From Mytilisepta virgata (taxonomy: Eukaryota > Mollusca > Bivalvia > Mytilida > Mytilidae), in NCBI GenBank assembly GCA_028015205.1, contig CM051510.1, forward strand, positions 29,946,580-30,010,579: a DNA stretch of 64,000 nucleotides, in the 5' to 3' direction. How positions within the stretch are numbered: the first letter of the stretch is position 1; every line of letters starts with the position of its first letter. The notes beneath the pieces are model-generated. The model saw only the letters and a list, made by a program, of their open reading frames with translations, ran no database searches and was not told where the DNA came from. Positions 22,402-31,445 of this stretch are shown piece after piece. The position numbers and the translations under genes are program-made.

Positions 22402-24117
22402 ATGGATTCAGAAAGAACTTGGCGGGAGGCAAGGAGACTTACTCCAGAGGGACAATTGGTGTTTGAGGAGAGTGTAAGACAGTTTACTTCAAAACTACGT
22501 ATGGAACACAGATATATGGACATGATTATGGGAGATATACATGAGCACACCCAGATGACTAAAACATTAGCTTGTACTTACAAGCAAGAACTAATGAAAC
22601 ATTTAAAGGAATATGAAGAAATTTCTTGCAAATATGACAACTATTTGGTTTCTCAACGGTGTGAGGAAAGTTTTCGTGAGAGAGCTTCACATAGTATGAT
22701 TGCTAGTTCGATACAACAGAAAGTCTCTATAGCGATAGATAATCTGGAAACAATATTGCAAACCTTTGATATGGAAGAACTAAATAAAGTTAAAACTGAA
22801 CAATTATCAGAAATCATTCAACCACCGGACGCCTTTAGAGAACCGTCAAATATTGGTCTCGATAGAAAATCTAGATGTTCAAGAGGAAGTTCTCATATTT
22901 CTCGGCAAAAAGCCAAAGTGGAAGCCGCAAAGACCAGAGCAAAATTTGCACAAGAAGAAGTTGAACTTATGCGTAAACAAACAGCCATACAAGCAGACAT
23001 GAAACTTTTAAGTGTGAAACGTGATATAGAGGAAGCTGAATGTGAACTCAGAGTCTTGAATGAGAATTTTGATGACGATTGTGCTATTTCAGAGCCAAAC
23101 AAAGAAGACATCCGAAGACGTACTGAAGAATTCATACTAAAACAAACTGACCAAAATGAAAATACGCCTTTAACTCAAAATTTAAATGTTGATGCACCTA
23201 CGTTTATACCAGCAGTAGTAAGTCAAATCCCTACTGCCACGTTTACTCAGACAGATGCCTGTAGGGAGTTTACTCAATTCATTGTTAAAAAGGACTTGTT
23301 GTTATCAAGGCTCTGTAAATATGATGACACGCCTGGATATTTCTTAGCTTGGAAAGCTAGTTTTACAAATGTAACGCGTGAATTAAACGTTACTCCGTCG
23401 GAAGAAATAGACTTATTGGTTAAATGGTTGGGACCCGAAAGTTGCAAACAAGCATTGAGCATTCGAGCAGCTAATGCAGGGAACCCATCTCAAGGTGTAG
23501 CAAGGATTTGGGCTAGACTTCAAGACAGATTTGGAAGTCCAGAAATTGTAGAAAGTGCTTTGCGTAAGAAACTTAATAACTTTGCCAAAATAAGTGATAA
23601 AGACAACAAACGTTTATTTGAACTTTTTGATATAGTTTCAGAAATAGAAGCAGTTAAAGAGAATGACATGTATAGAAGTATTTTTAGTGTTTATGACTCA
23701 TCGGCTGGTGTAAACATTATTATAGCAAAACTTCCATATAATATCCAAGAAAAATGGACATCAGAGGCCACCAGATATAAGATTCAAAACCACTTGGTAT
23801 ATCCACCATTCACGGTATTCCCCAAGTTTTTGCAAAGGATGGCAAAAATGAAAAATGACCCCAGTTTTTTCTTCGAGGATTGTCGAGAAGTCAAAGTACA
23901 GAATACTACTAATGCAACAAACAATCGTTATGGAAACATAAAAAATCAGTTATCTTGTGCACGTACTGAAACATTAGTGTTGAAACCGCTAGCAGATAAA
24001 GTAAAAAGTTCAGACTTGGTATGTCCTGTGCATGGCACAAGTCACTTACTGAATGAATGTAGAGGTTTTCGCATGAAACCGATTTCAGAACGAAGAGAGT
24101 TCTTAAAAAAGAATTGA
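22402..24117 (+). CDS. Gag of the BEL/Pao element
   Basis: This is an open frame of 571 codons starting at the Met 32 bases after the 5' LTR. The N-terminal half is charged and predicted coiled-coil (around residues 150-235, rich in Glu/Lys/Arg: AKFAQEEVELMRKQ, DIEEAECELRVL). The middle (about residues 305-480) is the Gag-type domain typical of the group (ARLCKYDDTPGYFLAW-like stretch, LVKWLGPESCKQAL, RIWARLQDRFGSPEIVE). It ends at a TGA just before a zinc-knuckle-like CFRCC...H...C segment in the same frame (24121-24165), so the finger is cut off by one nonsense codon. The product would assemble the particle around the element RNA. The long open frame suggests a recent copy. Confidence 0.92.
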   Translation: MDSERTWREARRLTPEGQLVFEESVRQFTSKLRMEHRYMDMIMGDIHEHTQMTKTLACTYKQELMKHLKEYEEISCKYDNYLVSQRCEESFRERASHSMIASSIQQKVSIAIDNLETILQTFDMEELNKVKTEQLSEIIQPPDAFREPSNIGLDRKSRCSRGSSHISRQKAKVEAAKTRAKFAQEEVELMRKQTAIQADMKLLSVKRDIEEAECELRVLNENFDDDCAISEPNKEDIRRRTEEFILKQTDQNENTPLTQNLNVDAPTFIPAVVSQIPTATFTQTDACREFTQFIVKKDLLLSRLCKYDDTPGYFLAWKASFTNVTRELNVTPSEEIDLLVKWLGPESCKQALSIRAANAGNPSQGVARIWARLQDRFGSPEIVESALRKKLNNFAKISDKDNKRLFELFDIVSEIEAVKENDMYRSIFSVYDSSAGVNIIIAKLPYNIQEKWTSEATRYKIQNHLVYPPFTVFPKFLQRMAKMKNDPSFFFEDCREVKVQNTTNATNNRYGNIKNQLSCARTETLVLKPLADKVKSSDLVCPVHGTSHLLNECRGFRMKPISERREFLKKN

Positions 24118-24367
24118 ATTTGTTTTCGCTGCTGTGGGCCTAAGCGCCATCTAAGAAGAGACTGTAAAGAGTTCTTGAAATGTTCAGTCTGACTGTCAGA
24201 GTCGGGAACACCCTTCGGGTTTACATGTACATACCGATATAGAAAGTATTAAAAAGAGCAAACCCCCAGAATCTCATGAGGGGGAGAATGAATCAGGAGA
24301 AGTTAAAACAGCATGCACACAAATATGTGGTCAAGTAACTGGCACAAGTAAGTCATGTTCAAAAGTA
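24118..24367 (+). pseudogene. Zinc-knuckle and Gag-Pol linker remnant of the BEL/Pao element
   Basis: In frame after the Gag stop there is ICFRCCGPKRHLRRDC, a CCHC-type knuckle with slightly unusual spacing, then CSV and a second TGA near 24190. The frame then shifts before the protease region. These are the ordinary marks of decay between gag and pol. Confidence 0.75.
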
Positions 24368-24979
24368 ATGCTAGTAAAAGTGTATCCAAAGGGAAAACCC
24401 GAACAATCACGCATGATGTATTCTTTAATAGATGACCAAAGTAACAGGTCATTGGCCACTTCCAGTTTCTTTTATTTGTTTTGTGATAATGGACCTGAGA
24501 CTGAATACGTTGTGTCGTCTTGTGCAGGAAAATTCACAACGTCTGGACGTGTTGCCAAGGACTACCTGGTAGAAGCCTTTGATGGGTCTTGTGCGTTTGA
24601 CTTACCAACTATCATCGAATGTAATGATATTCCGAACAATAGACAGGAAATAGCGTCCCCTAATGTGGCTATTCAGTATCCTCATCTTGTAGACATTGCT
24701 CCTCACATTCCTGAGATCGATGAGCATGCACAGATTGATCTTTTGATAGGAAGAGATTTGATATCAGTGCACCATGTACTCGATCAGCGTCTTGGCAAAG
24801 GTAACCTCCCATATGCACAGAAGCTCCTTTAGGGTGGGCAATAATTGGTGAAGTGTGTCTCGTGAAAACTCATCTGCCTGGCATTCTAGATTGCGTAAAT
24901 GTGAACAAGACTACCATTTTGAGTAATGGCCGTGCTACTTTTCTTAAACCTTGTCAAAATGAATTACTAATAAATACGA
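24368..24979 (+). pseudogene. Aspartic-protease-like (DUF1758) region and deleted RT start, BEL/Pao element
   Basis: The open frame 24368-24832 has the protease-like signature YSLIDDQSNRSLATSSFF, and later DLLIGRDLISVHHV and HLVDIAPHIPEIDE, as in BEL/Pao DUF1758 proteases. After a stop at 24830-24832 a further short frame (24853-25050) carries a pol linker ([27 protein letters not shown]). The sequence then jumps directly to the RT palm, so the RT fingers are missing. The enzyme would process the polyprotein. Confidence 0.82.
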
Positions 24980-25771
24980 ATGTTTTTCGTACAACTGAGA
25001 AAGATGAAAAAATTGGATCATCAATCGAAGACGATACATTCATTAAATAACATTCTGTTAAAGGGACCAGACCTCACGAACAGCCTGTTAGGGATTTTGC
25101 TTCGTTTTCGAAAAGAGGCTATAGCAGTAACTGCTGACGTCGAACAGATGTTCTATAATTTCAAAGTCAGTGAAGAGCATCGTAATTACCTTCGTTTCAT
25201 TTGGCATACTGAAAATAACATTGAAAAACCATTGATTGATTACCGTATGACTGGTCACGTATTTGGCAATAACCCCTCACCGTCAGTTGCAACTTATGGA
25301 CTTAGAAAATCTGCTGAGACTGCTAATCAAGATGTGAAAGAGTTTGTAGATCGCAACTTTTACGTAGACGATGGTCTATTGTCGTGTCAAAATGTTGAAA
25401 CAGCTGTTGATTTAGTTAAAAGAACACAAAACGCATTGTTAAGTGGTGGTAATCTTAGGTTACATAAAATAGCCCCAAATAGCAAATATTTGTTAAGCCA
25501 GTTTCCCGTTGATGATCTGGCTAAAAATCTCAAAGATCTGAAATTTGAAAATGACTGTCTACCTTTGCAAAGAAGCCTAGGTATGGCTTGGGATATTAAC
25601 ACTGACTGTTTTACCTTTCAAGTAGCACATGACATCAAGCCATTTAGCAAGCGTGGCGTATTATCAACGATCAACTCTCTGTTTGATCCGATTGGCTTTA
25701 CAGCCCCCGTCTCAGTTCGTGGTAAACTTCTCTTACGTGATATGATGACTTCACTAGGACACACTGAATAG
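24980..25771 (+). pseudogene. Reverse transcriptase (palm and thumb) of the BEL/Pao element, N-terminally deleted
   Basis: The open frame of 263 codons has motif A ([17 protein letters not shown]), a motif B region ([17 protein letters not shown]) and motif C ([10 protein letters not shown], catalytic YVDD). The connection follows ([36 protein letters not shown]), which is diagnostic of BEL/Pao pol. The frame lacks the usual roughly 200-residue fingers segment before [17 protein letters not shown]. It ends at TAG 25769-25771 and continues in the RNase H frame. Confidence 0.9.
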
Positions 25772-26347
25772 GATGACCCATTACCTGATACTTACCTACA
25801 TCCATGGAAACAGTGGATTAATACGTTACCTGATCTTGAACAATGCTGTATTCCCCGTATGTATAGTGACATCTCCTATGCAGAAGCTTCGAACAAAGAA
25901 GTTCATATCTTTTGTGATGCTTCAAAAGAGGCAATAGGTGCGGTGGCTTATTTGAGATTAATTGACTCACACCATGTAACGGTTAGTTTCTTATTGGGAA
26001 AGGCGAAGGTTGTGCCTTCACATGCGAATACAATTCCTCGATTAGAACTGTGTGCCTCTGTTCCTGCAGCAGAATTATCTGATCTTGTCAAAGAGCATTT
26101 AGGTATAGATCAAAGTGAAATGTACTTCTACTCAGACAGCAAAATAGTGTTAGGTTACTTGACAAATGAGTCAAAGAGGTTTCATGTATACGTTGGAAAC
26201 CTAGTGCGACGAATTCGAGTTTCTTGTGATCCAAAAAGATGGAGACATGTTTCAACCGAACATAATCCAGCAGATATCGCAACACGAGGAATTAACCCTG
26301 CAGAGTTATCGAATAGTATATGGATGAAAGAAGGCATTTCTTTATAA
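25772..26347 (+). pseudogene. RNase H region of the BEL/Pao element
   Basis: The open frame 25859-26347 has Asp in VHIFCDASKEAIGAVAYL, Glu in IPRLELCASVPAAEL, Asp in MYFYSDSKIVLGYL and the C-terminal STEHNPADIATRGI. These are the four catalytic positions in the usual BEL/Pao RNase H context. It is separated from the RT by a stop at 25769-25771 and from the integrase by a stop at about 26345. It would remove the RNA strand during cDNA synthesis. Confidence 0.9.
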
Positions 26348-27895
26348 CGTGTCCCTTGGAAATTTAGATAATGGTCCACATCAGTTGGTTGATGCTGATA
26401 GTGACAAGGAGATTCGCCCAGACGTGCAAGTAGCTAAAACACAAACTGTAGATCGAAATAATGTACATAAATTAGGAACACATAGATTCTCAACATTTTC
26501 AGAATGGAGAACTTTAGTCAGAGCAATTTCCTTATTGAAACAACTTGTAAGAAATCTGGCACATCATAACGATAAACCTGAACATTTAGATGCGTACAAA
26601 CAACCAGATGCTTTGAAACAAGCCCAACAATTCATAATTCGTGAGGTTCAAATTGAAAATTATAGAGACGAAATAGACAGTATCAGACAGTGAACATCGT
26701 TACATAACCACAGTTCTCTCTCGCAACTATCACCCATACTTGATGTTGATGATACCTTAAGAGTTGGTGGTCGCTTGCGAAATTACAAAGATTGTGCAGA
26801 TCTTTCAAAACATCCTATTATCTTACCAAAACACCACCATATATCATTACTTATTGTTCGACACTTCCATGAAAAGGTGGCTCATCAAGGCAGAAGACTC
26901 ACAGACGGTGCTATCCGTACAGCTGGTTTTTGGATTTTAGGCAGTCGTCGTTTAGTTTCTTCAGTGCTGCATAAATGTGTGACATGTCGTAAGCTTCGTG
27001 GTTGTTTCGGTTGGCAGCAAATGGCAGATTTGCCTGAGGACAGATTAAAACCATCACCGCCATTTACATTCGTCGGTCTTGACACTTTTGGCCCATGGCC
27101 CATAGCTTATAGACGCACTCGTGGCATACCAGCTAATCAGGAAAGATGGGCACTTTTGTTCACATGCCTCGTCAGCAGAGCAATTCATATAGAGGTCATA
27201 GAGGAGCTCAGCAGTGCTTCATTTATAAATGCATTGCGACGTTTCATTGCCTTAAAGGGTGAAGTTAAGCAGTTCCGTTCTGATAGGGGAACAAACTTTG
27301 TTGGCAGTTCAAAAGAGCTAAATATGATCACTGAATTTGTTGAAAAAGATTCTGTGAAAAGTTTTCTCTCCAACAACGACGTCTTGTGGCTATTTAATCC
27401 GCCACACGCCTCCCACATGGGAGGAGTGTGGGAAAGGTCCCAGTGTCAACTGACCCAGAATTGCCATGTGTACTTTCTCCAGCAATGCTTCTCACACATA
27501 AAACAAATCAGGACAATGTATCGTTTCCAACATTCGGAAATAAAGACATGTTGAAATCTCTATGGAAGCACACTCAAGTTCTAGCAGAAGAGTTTTGGAA
27601 CCGCTGGAGTAACGAATATTTAAACCGTCTACAAACTCGACAAAAATGGACCCGCGAATACAGTAATATGAAAGAAGGTGATTTAGTACTCTTAAGAGAC
27701 CGTGAATGTGCTCGCAACTATTGGCCAGTCGCAATTGTTGAAAAGACATTCCCTAGTTGTGATCAGAAAGTCAGAAAGGTTCAAATTCGTGTTGTGCGTG
27801 ATGGAAAAGCAGTTAGTTATGTTAGACCAATCAACGAACTAGTAATGTTGGTAGAGCATGTGGAACTAAAAAATAAAAAGAGTGAAATAGATTAA
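26348..27895 (+). pseudogene. Integrase of the BEL/Pao element, internally deleted, with DUF5641 C-terminus
   Basis: The linker (26349-26693) ends at a TGA. The HHCC zinc domain follows (IVRHFHEKVAHQGRRL, HKCVTCRK). The DDE core has Asp in FVGLDTFGPWP, Asp in QFRSDRGTNFVG and Glu in PPHASHMGGVWERS. Directly after this Glu the frame shifts into TDPELPCVLSPAMLLTHKTN, which normally lies about 50 residues further on, so roughly 150 bases and the frame have been lost near 27430. The C-terminal domain (27540-27895) has WTREYSNMKEGDLVLLRD and YWPVAIVEKTFP, typical of the DUF5641 tail of BEL/Pao integrases. The enzyme would insert the cDNA and make the 5-bp duplication. Confidence 0.9.
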
Positions 27896-28036
27896 TGATT
27901 ATAATTTTAAATCGTTGAATCTTCGGATAGTCAGAACATTTTATAACAGTTATTAAATTTTGCTTTGATAATTTGTTCATGTTATTTTCAAATTTTTTAT
28001 AAATTGGTGATTTCAGTTTTAAAATCAGAGGGGGAG

Positions 28037-28771
28037 TGTTATGCCACACCCCGGAAATTACGGATCTGTCCGTCATTATGTCGAATGTTATTTTTGATGT
28101 CTGCCACACGGCAAAGCAAAACAAACTTTTCTTTGGTATTCAACCCTCCACAGGGTGAGTTTTTGTTATACTGTAGTTTATAACCTTCATTTGTATATCC
28201 GATATACGTATTTAAGGTCTAATGTCAGTCCTTTTGAATTTAATTGTGATTTCAAACGATTCTCAGGAGTCATATCTCATGTCACACTTATTTTGTATTT
28301 TACATGTTAAATTAAGCATTCCGATGTTTATACGATGGTTATTTTTATTCCTGCATTTATTATACACCAGTCCTAGTCAATTTAAGCTTCTTAATTCTCG
28401 ATTTTTGATATTACTCCGTCAGTTTTTCAAAATATTTTTTGTATGGAACGCCATTAGAGCCATATATTTCAGCGTACGTTTTTTCTTAAAACATTAGGTG
28501 TATGGAACGCTTTTCGTGTTATAATTTTGTTATTCAAGATGTAATTCTACGGCAATTTTTGATCATTTTTTGTTGTTTCAAAAGATAGACATATTTTTCA
28601 ATGTATGGAGAACATTGTTAATATTAATTGTACTATTATTTTGGGAACATTGTCGACTGTGAACATTGTGCTTATTAGATTTCATTTTTGTATATTTTCA
28701 GTTTTTTACCCTCTCTGGAGGTCTGCAATAAAAGATAGTAACTCAGGTTTCAGCGTATCTTTGACATTACA
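28037..28771 (+). repeat. 3' LTR of the BEL/Pao element (735 bp)
   Basis: It follows the purine tract AGAGGGGGAG and ends TTTGACATTACA before the ATTAC duplication. It keeps two blocks missing from the 5' LTR (about 28273-28349 and 28644-28660). The small block is bounded by a short repeat (GAACATTGT...GAACATTGT), so the 5' copy probably lost it by slippage or recombination. Confidence 0.95.
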
Positions 28772-29212
28772 ATTACCGTTCCGAAACAATCTGATGTTAG
28801 CAAACATGTAATTAATGACACCGATATTTCAATGAATTCCAATTTAAATGTGATTGTTACGTTAAAATTCTCAAAAACTGATCAGGTAGGAAAATCTTGT
28901 CGAATTCAGATTGAGGGGCAAAATTCAAGCGTTTGTCCTTTGCTATCTCTCAAGGCTTATCTAAAATTAAGACCGCAGTTTAATGGACCACTGTTTTGTC
29001 ATTTCAATAAATTACCAGTAACCAGAACTCAGTTTGTGAGCGTACTACATTCTGCTTTGAAATATCTTGGTTATTCAGTAACTAATTATAATTCCCATTC
29101 CTTCAGAATTGGAAGTGCAAAACATTTAGCAATTTGTGGTCTTTCAGAAGATGTAATTAAAGCTAAGGGAAGATGGACCTCAAATACGTACAGACGTTAT
29201 GTTAGACTTTAA
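28772..29212 (+). pseudogene. Tyrosine recombinase, catalytic C-terminal part, right of the BEL/Pao insertion
   Basis: After the ATTAC duplication (28772-28776) the frame resumes with VPKQSDVSKHVIND and continues LKFSKTDQ (catalytic Lys region). It ends with the H-x-x-R box (NSHSFRIGSAKHLA), Trp in GRWTSNTY and the nucleophile Tyr in YRRYVRL. With the Arg at FFGLLRVGE on the other side, the full R-K-H-R-W-Y set is present and no stop interrupts either half. Apart from the BEL/Pao insertion the recombinase looks intact. The Met used as a stand-alone start (28832) is only an artefact of the split. Confidence 0.92.
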
Positions 29213-29280
29213 GTTGTATTTTCCATTTTCCTATTACATTTTTGTATCAAATCTAATTATATGATATATTATTACAGTAT

Positions 29281-29850
29281 TACGCAGCATTTGGATTGTT
29301 GGCAGCTCTCTAATACAACAGGCTGCATCTCATACCAAACAAAGACCCACCGGAAAAAATCTTGGTTTGGAGAAGTTTGGGTATAAAGTTGTATGGATCA
29401 GTATGAGAGGAATGAAATGGCAGAATTTATTATCTTCTATTTCGGGTATGGTTTATTTGTACGGAATACCTAACATTATTTTAATCCAATGTGGGGCAAA
29501 TGATATAGGCGATGTGCCAGCTGGCAAACTTCTTTATGACATAAAAGTAGCCATTTCGAGTTTGATAGTTGAGTTAATTCCAGGTTGTTCTATTGTATTT
29601 TCTGAAATGTTACCGAGGAACTCCTGGCGTTTTTCAATGAATGTTAGAAAAATGAAAAAAACAAGGAAAAGAATTAACAGAGGAGTCCGTTCCTTTTTGT
29701 TAAAAAGATTAGGTTACATTATTAAGTATCCAGATTTTGACAATAAATGTATTGGTTTATTCGCAAAAGATGGGAGTTCACCTATCCTTCATAGGATATG
29801 ATATATTCATAAATACTATTCAGGGAGCTTTGGAATCTTTCATCGTTAAT
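29281..29850 (+). pseudogene. SGNH hydrolase-like ORF of the Ngaro-like element, frameshifted near its end
   Basis: Block I is seen as IWIVGSSLIQQAAS (nucleophile Ser region) upstream of the conventional start. Block III is IQCGANDIGD (Gly and Asn of SGNH). The last block with Asp and His should follow LFAKDG, but the open frame runs into a stop at about 29800. One frame over, directly after GATGG, the sequence gives GVHLSFIGYDIF, so a single extra base in the GGG at 29772-29774 breaks the gene before its catalytic His. Ngaro elements are known to carry such a hydrolase, with unclear function. The frame probably starts upstream of 29367, where no ATG is visible, so it may be translated from another start. 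Confidence 0.8.
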
Positions 29851-29860
29851 CCTAAATGTC

Positions 29861-30417
29861 ATATTTACATATAAGATGTTTGGCTTGGTAATTTATGTCT
29901 GGATAAATTGGCGAGGTTCATGCTTTCATTTTGTTTCAAGCATTCACTTGGCGTAATTTATCCCATATCACCGCTTTGGACTTCCCAGCGGTTATATAAT
30001 TTTACTATTGGACCGCCCAATAGTTTAAATGTCACAAGTTTTAACTTGATGGCCAGTTGAATCTTTGAACATTTGATGTAGAGCAGTTGACTTTGAACAG
30101 TTTATTGTTTATTTATTTGTTGATTTAATTAAATGTCATGACAAATTACCAGCCAAACTGTATTTTGTTTTATTTTAAAACCAAATGTCAAACGTAGCTT
30201 TGACCAAACAGTTGAAATAGTTGATAATAATGGTTATCATAGTTGTATTTGTCAAAAGAAGTTGAAATAGTTGAGCTTTGCTAAACATGGTTGAATTAGT
30301 TGAAATTTGCTTTTTGTGTCTTAATTCAAGTTGAGAATTTAACTGCTTTGTCGGTTGTGACAATCAGTTTCTTTCTATAAATTATATTACTGAGGAATCA
30401 TTCAATAAATAATTTTC
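29861..30417. other. Probable 3' untranslated end of the Ngaro-like element
   Basis: No coding frame was seen. Repeated motifs (AGTTGAAATAGTTGA near 30207 and 30258, TTGAATTAGTTGAAATT near 30290) and a CCGCTTTGGACTTCCCAGCGG-like hairpin near 29970 are present. The right boundary may be at about 30417, where the match to the YWTD 3' flank begins. I could not define the terminal repeats. Confidence 0.45.
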
Positions 30418-30625
30418 TCATCCACATCGGCCATAATATGCAGATTTGAGCAACAGACCTTGTTACTAATTTGGAGAATACATTTTATGAGGAATATATA
30501 TATATATAGACTTATTAAATACATGTATTATTAGCATTATAATACCGACTTTAACACTTTTATTTATCTACCTTCGCATTATTTTTATATTAAAACCATT
30601 ATCTACATTAGGGTGTAATTAATGT
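30418..30625 (+). repeat. Second copy of the YWTD-gene 3' flank (compare 7062-7290)
   Basis: CGGCCATAATATGCAGATTTGAGCAACAGAC and the following 180 bases align with 7062-7290. It is either the remnant 3' end of a duplicated YWTD gene or a shared repeat. Confidence 0.5.
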
Positions 30626-30630
30626 CTGAA

Positions 30631-30700
30631 CAATATAACCTGGTTTGAGTCAGTTTACGCATACTTATGAATGCCGTAAACTGACACAAACAGGTTATTG
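30631..30700. repeat. 70-bp hairpin (inverted repeat)
   Basis: Left arm CAATATAACCTGGTTTGAGT and CAGTTTACG pair with right arm CGTAAACTGACACAAACAGGTTATTG, with a loop of about 14 bases (CATACTTATGAATGC). The arms are about 27 bp with a few mismatches. Confidence 0.8.
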
Positions 30701-31293
30701 AAGTACAACTTTTTTCAAAAATTAGAAACATTCCTTATAATTTAATTTCCAAACGGAAGAACAGTGATTCCTCGATTCAAGTATCAAGAAAGACATGGGA
30801 CTATTTGAATTTAAAAGTGGCGGATTAATCAGTTGGTTATGTCACAAGACCAAACCAGGTTATACAGTATAACCAATGTTGCTTTATGCTGTTCAGCCAA
30901 TCAAAATGCAGTATTCAAATCAAATTAAATTGTCAATGCGATGTCCAGAACAATTATAGTGAACATTGTAAGTCTTTGAAAAAATGTTCAAAACTAATAC
31001 ATGTACTACACTATATTGAATCTAGTCTTTTTTATTCTATTGGTCTTTCTTTTGAAAAAAATAGGCCTAGTACAAGGTTTTATTTTAGCTGGTACTGATT
31101 TAAGGATTAACGAATACCAACATCACTTCTAATGTGTCTATTTACTGACCGTTATCAATTAGTTTTTCCATCTTGTATTGATATTATTAACCGGACGTGG
31201 TGGAAAATGGATTTTGCTAAAGCAATAAAGGATAATCTGGTTTGTTGTCATTTACAATATATTTTACATGGGACTGAAATCAAATACATTGTA

Positions 31294-31445
31294 CCACCTC
31301 GGTGATCTCGTGGTAGCGTGCTCGCCTCAGTGTGTCGCTCAAAGCAGGGATCATATTCATTGTAATCAACATGTTCTCGTCATGATATGCACCTGGTTGC
31401 CACTGGACGTTAAACAGTATTCACCCACCCATCCATCAAATACAT
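31294..31445 (+). repeat. tRNA-headed SINE, internally deleted copy
   Basis: It begins CACCTCGGTGATCTCGTGGTAGCGTGCTCGCC, an A-box-like tRNA head, and ends with CATGTTCTCGTCATGATATGCACC, CACTGGACGTTAAAC and ATTCACCCACCCATCC. It is the same family as 43998-44330, 55470-55655 and 63712-63785. The B-box part of the head is missing here. Confidence 0.85.

Larger units (their letters stand above)
21727..28771 (+). mobile_element. BEL/Pao LTR retrotransposon, complete ends but internally deleted
   Basis: Two long terminal repeats (21727-22370 and 28037-28771) start TGTTATGCCACACC and end TTTGACATTACA. They are flanked by the 5-bp duplication ATTAC at 21722-21726 and 28772-28776. A purine-rich tract (AGAGGGGGAG) lies directly before the 3' LTR. 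The internal genes run gag, protease, RT/RNase H, integrase, in the order and with the motifs of the BEL/Pao group. I found no convincing tRNA primer-binding site with a TGG start next to the 5' LTR. The pol region has two internal deletions and several stops, so this copy cannot be autonomous. Confidence 0.95.
14040..29860 (+). mobile_element. Ngaro/DIRS-type tyrosine-recombinase retrotransposon, split by two nested insertions
   Basis: The order on the plus strand is gag (two pieces), RT/RNase H, tyrosine recombinase, SGNH hydrolase. This set of genes, with a tyrosine recombinase instead of a DDE integrase and an SGNH hydrolase, is known from the Ngaro group of DIRS-like elements. Two younger elements interrupt it at 17061-21192 and 21727-28771. 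Across each insertion site the reading frame resumes exactly once one target duplication is discounted. The outer ends are not resolved: I did not find the split direct or inverted terminal repeats expected for the group, so the coordinates are approximate. The right end may reach 30417, where homology to the 3' flank of the YWTD gene begins. Without the insertions the element would be about 4.7 kb of coding core. The copy is defective because of nonsense and frameshift changes. Confidence 0.85.

Noticed and set aside
28605..28811. Open frame in the 3' LTR running into the recombinase
   Set aside because: It crosses the LTR border and the target duplication, so it is a chance fusion frame.
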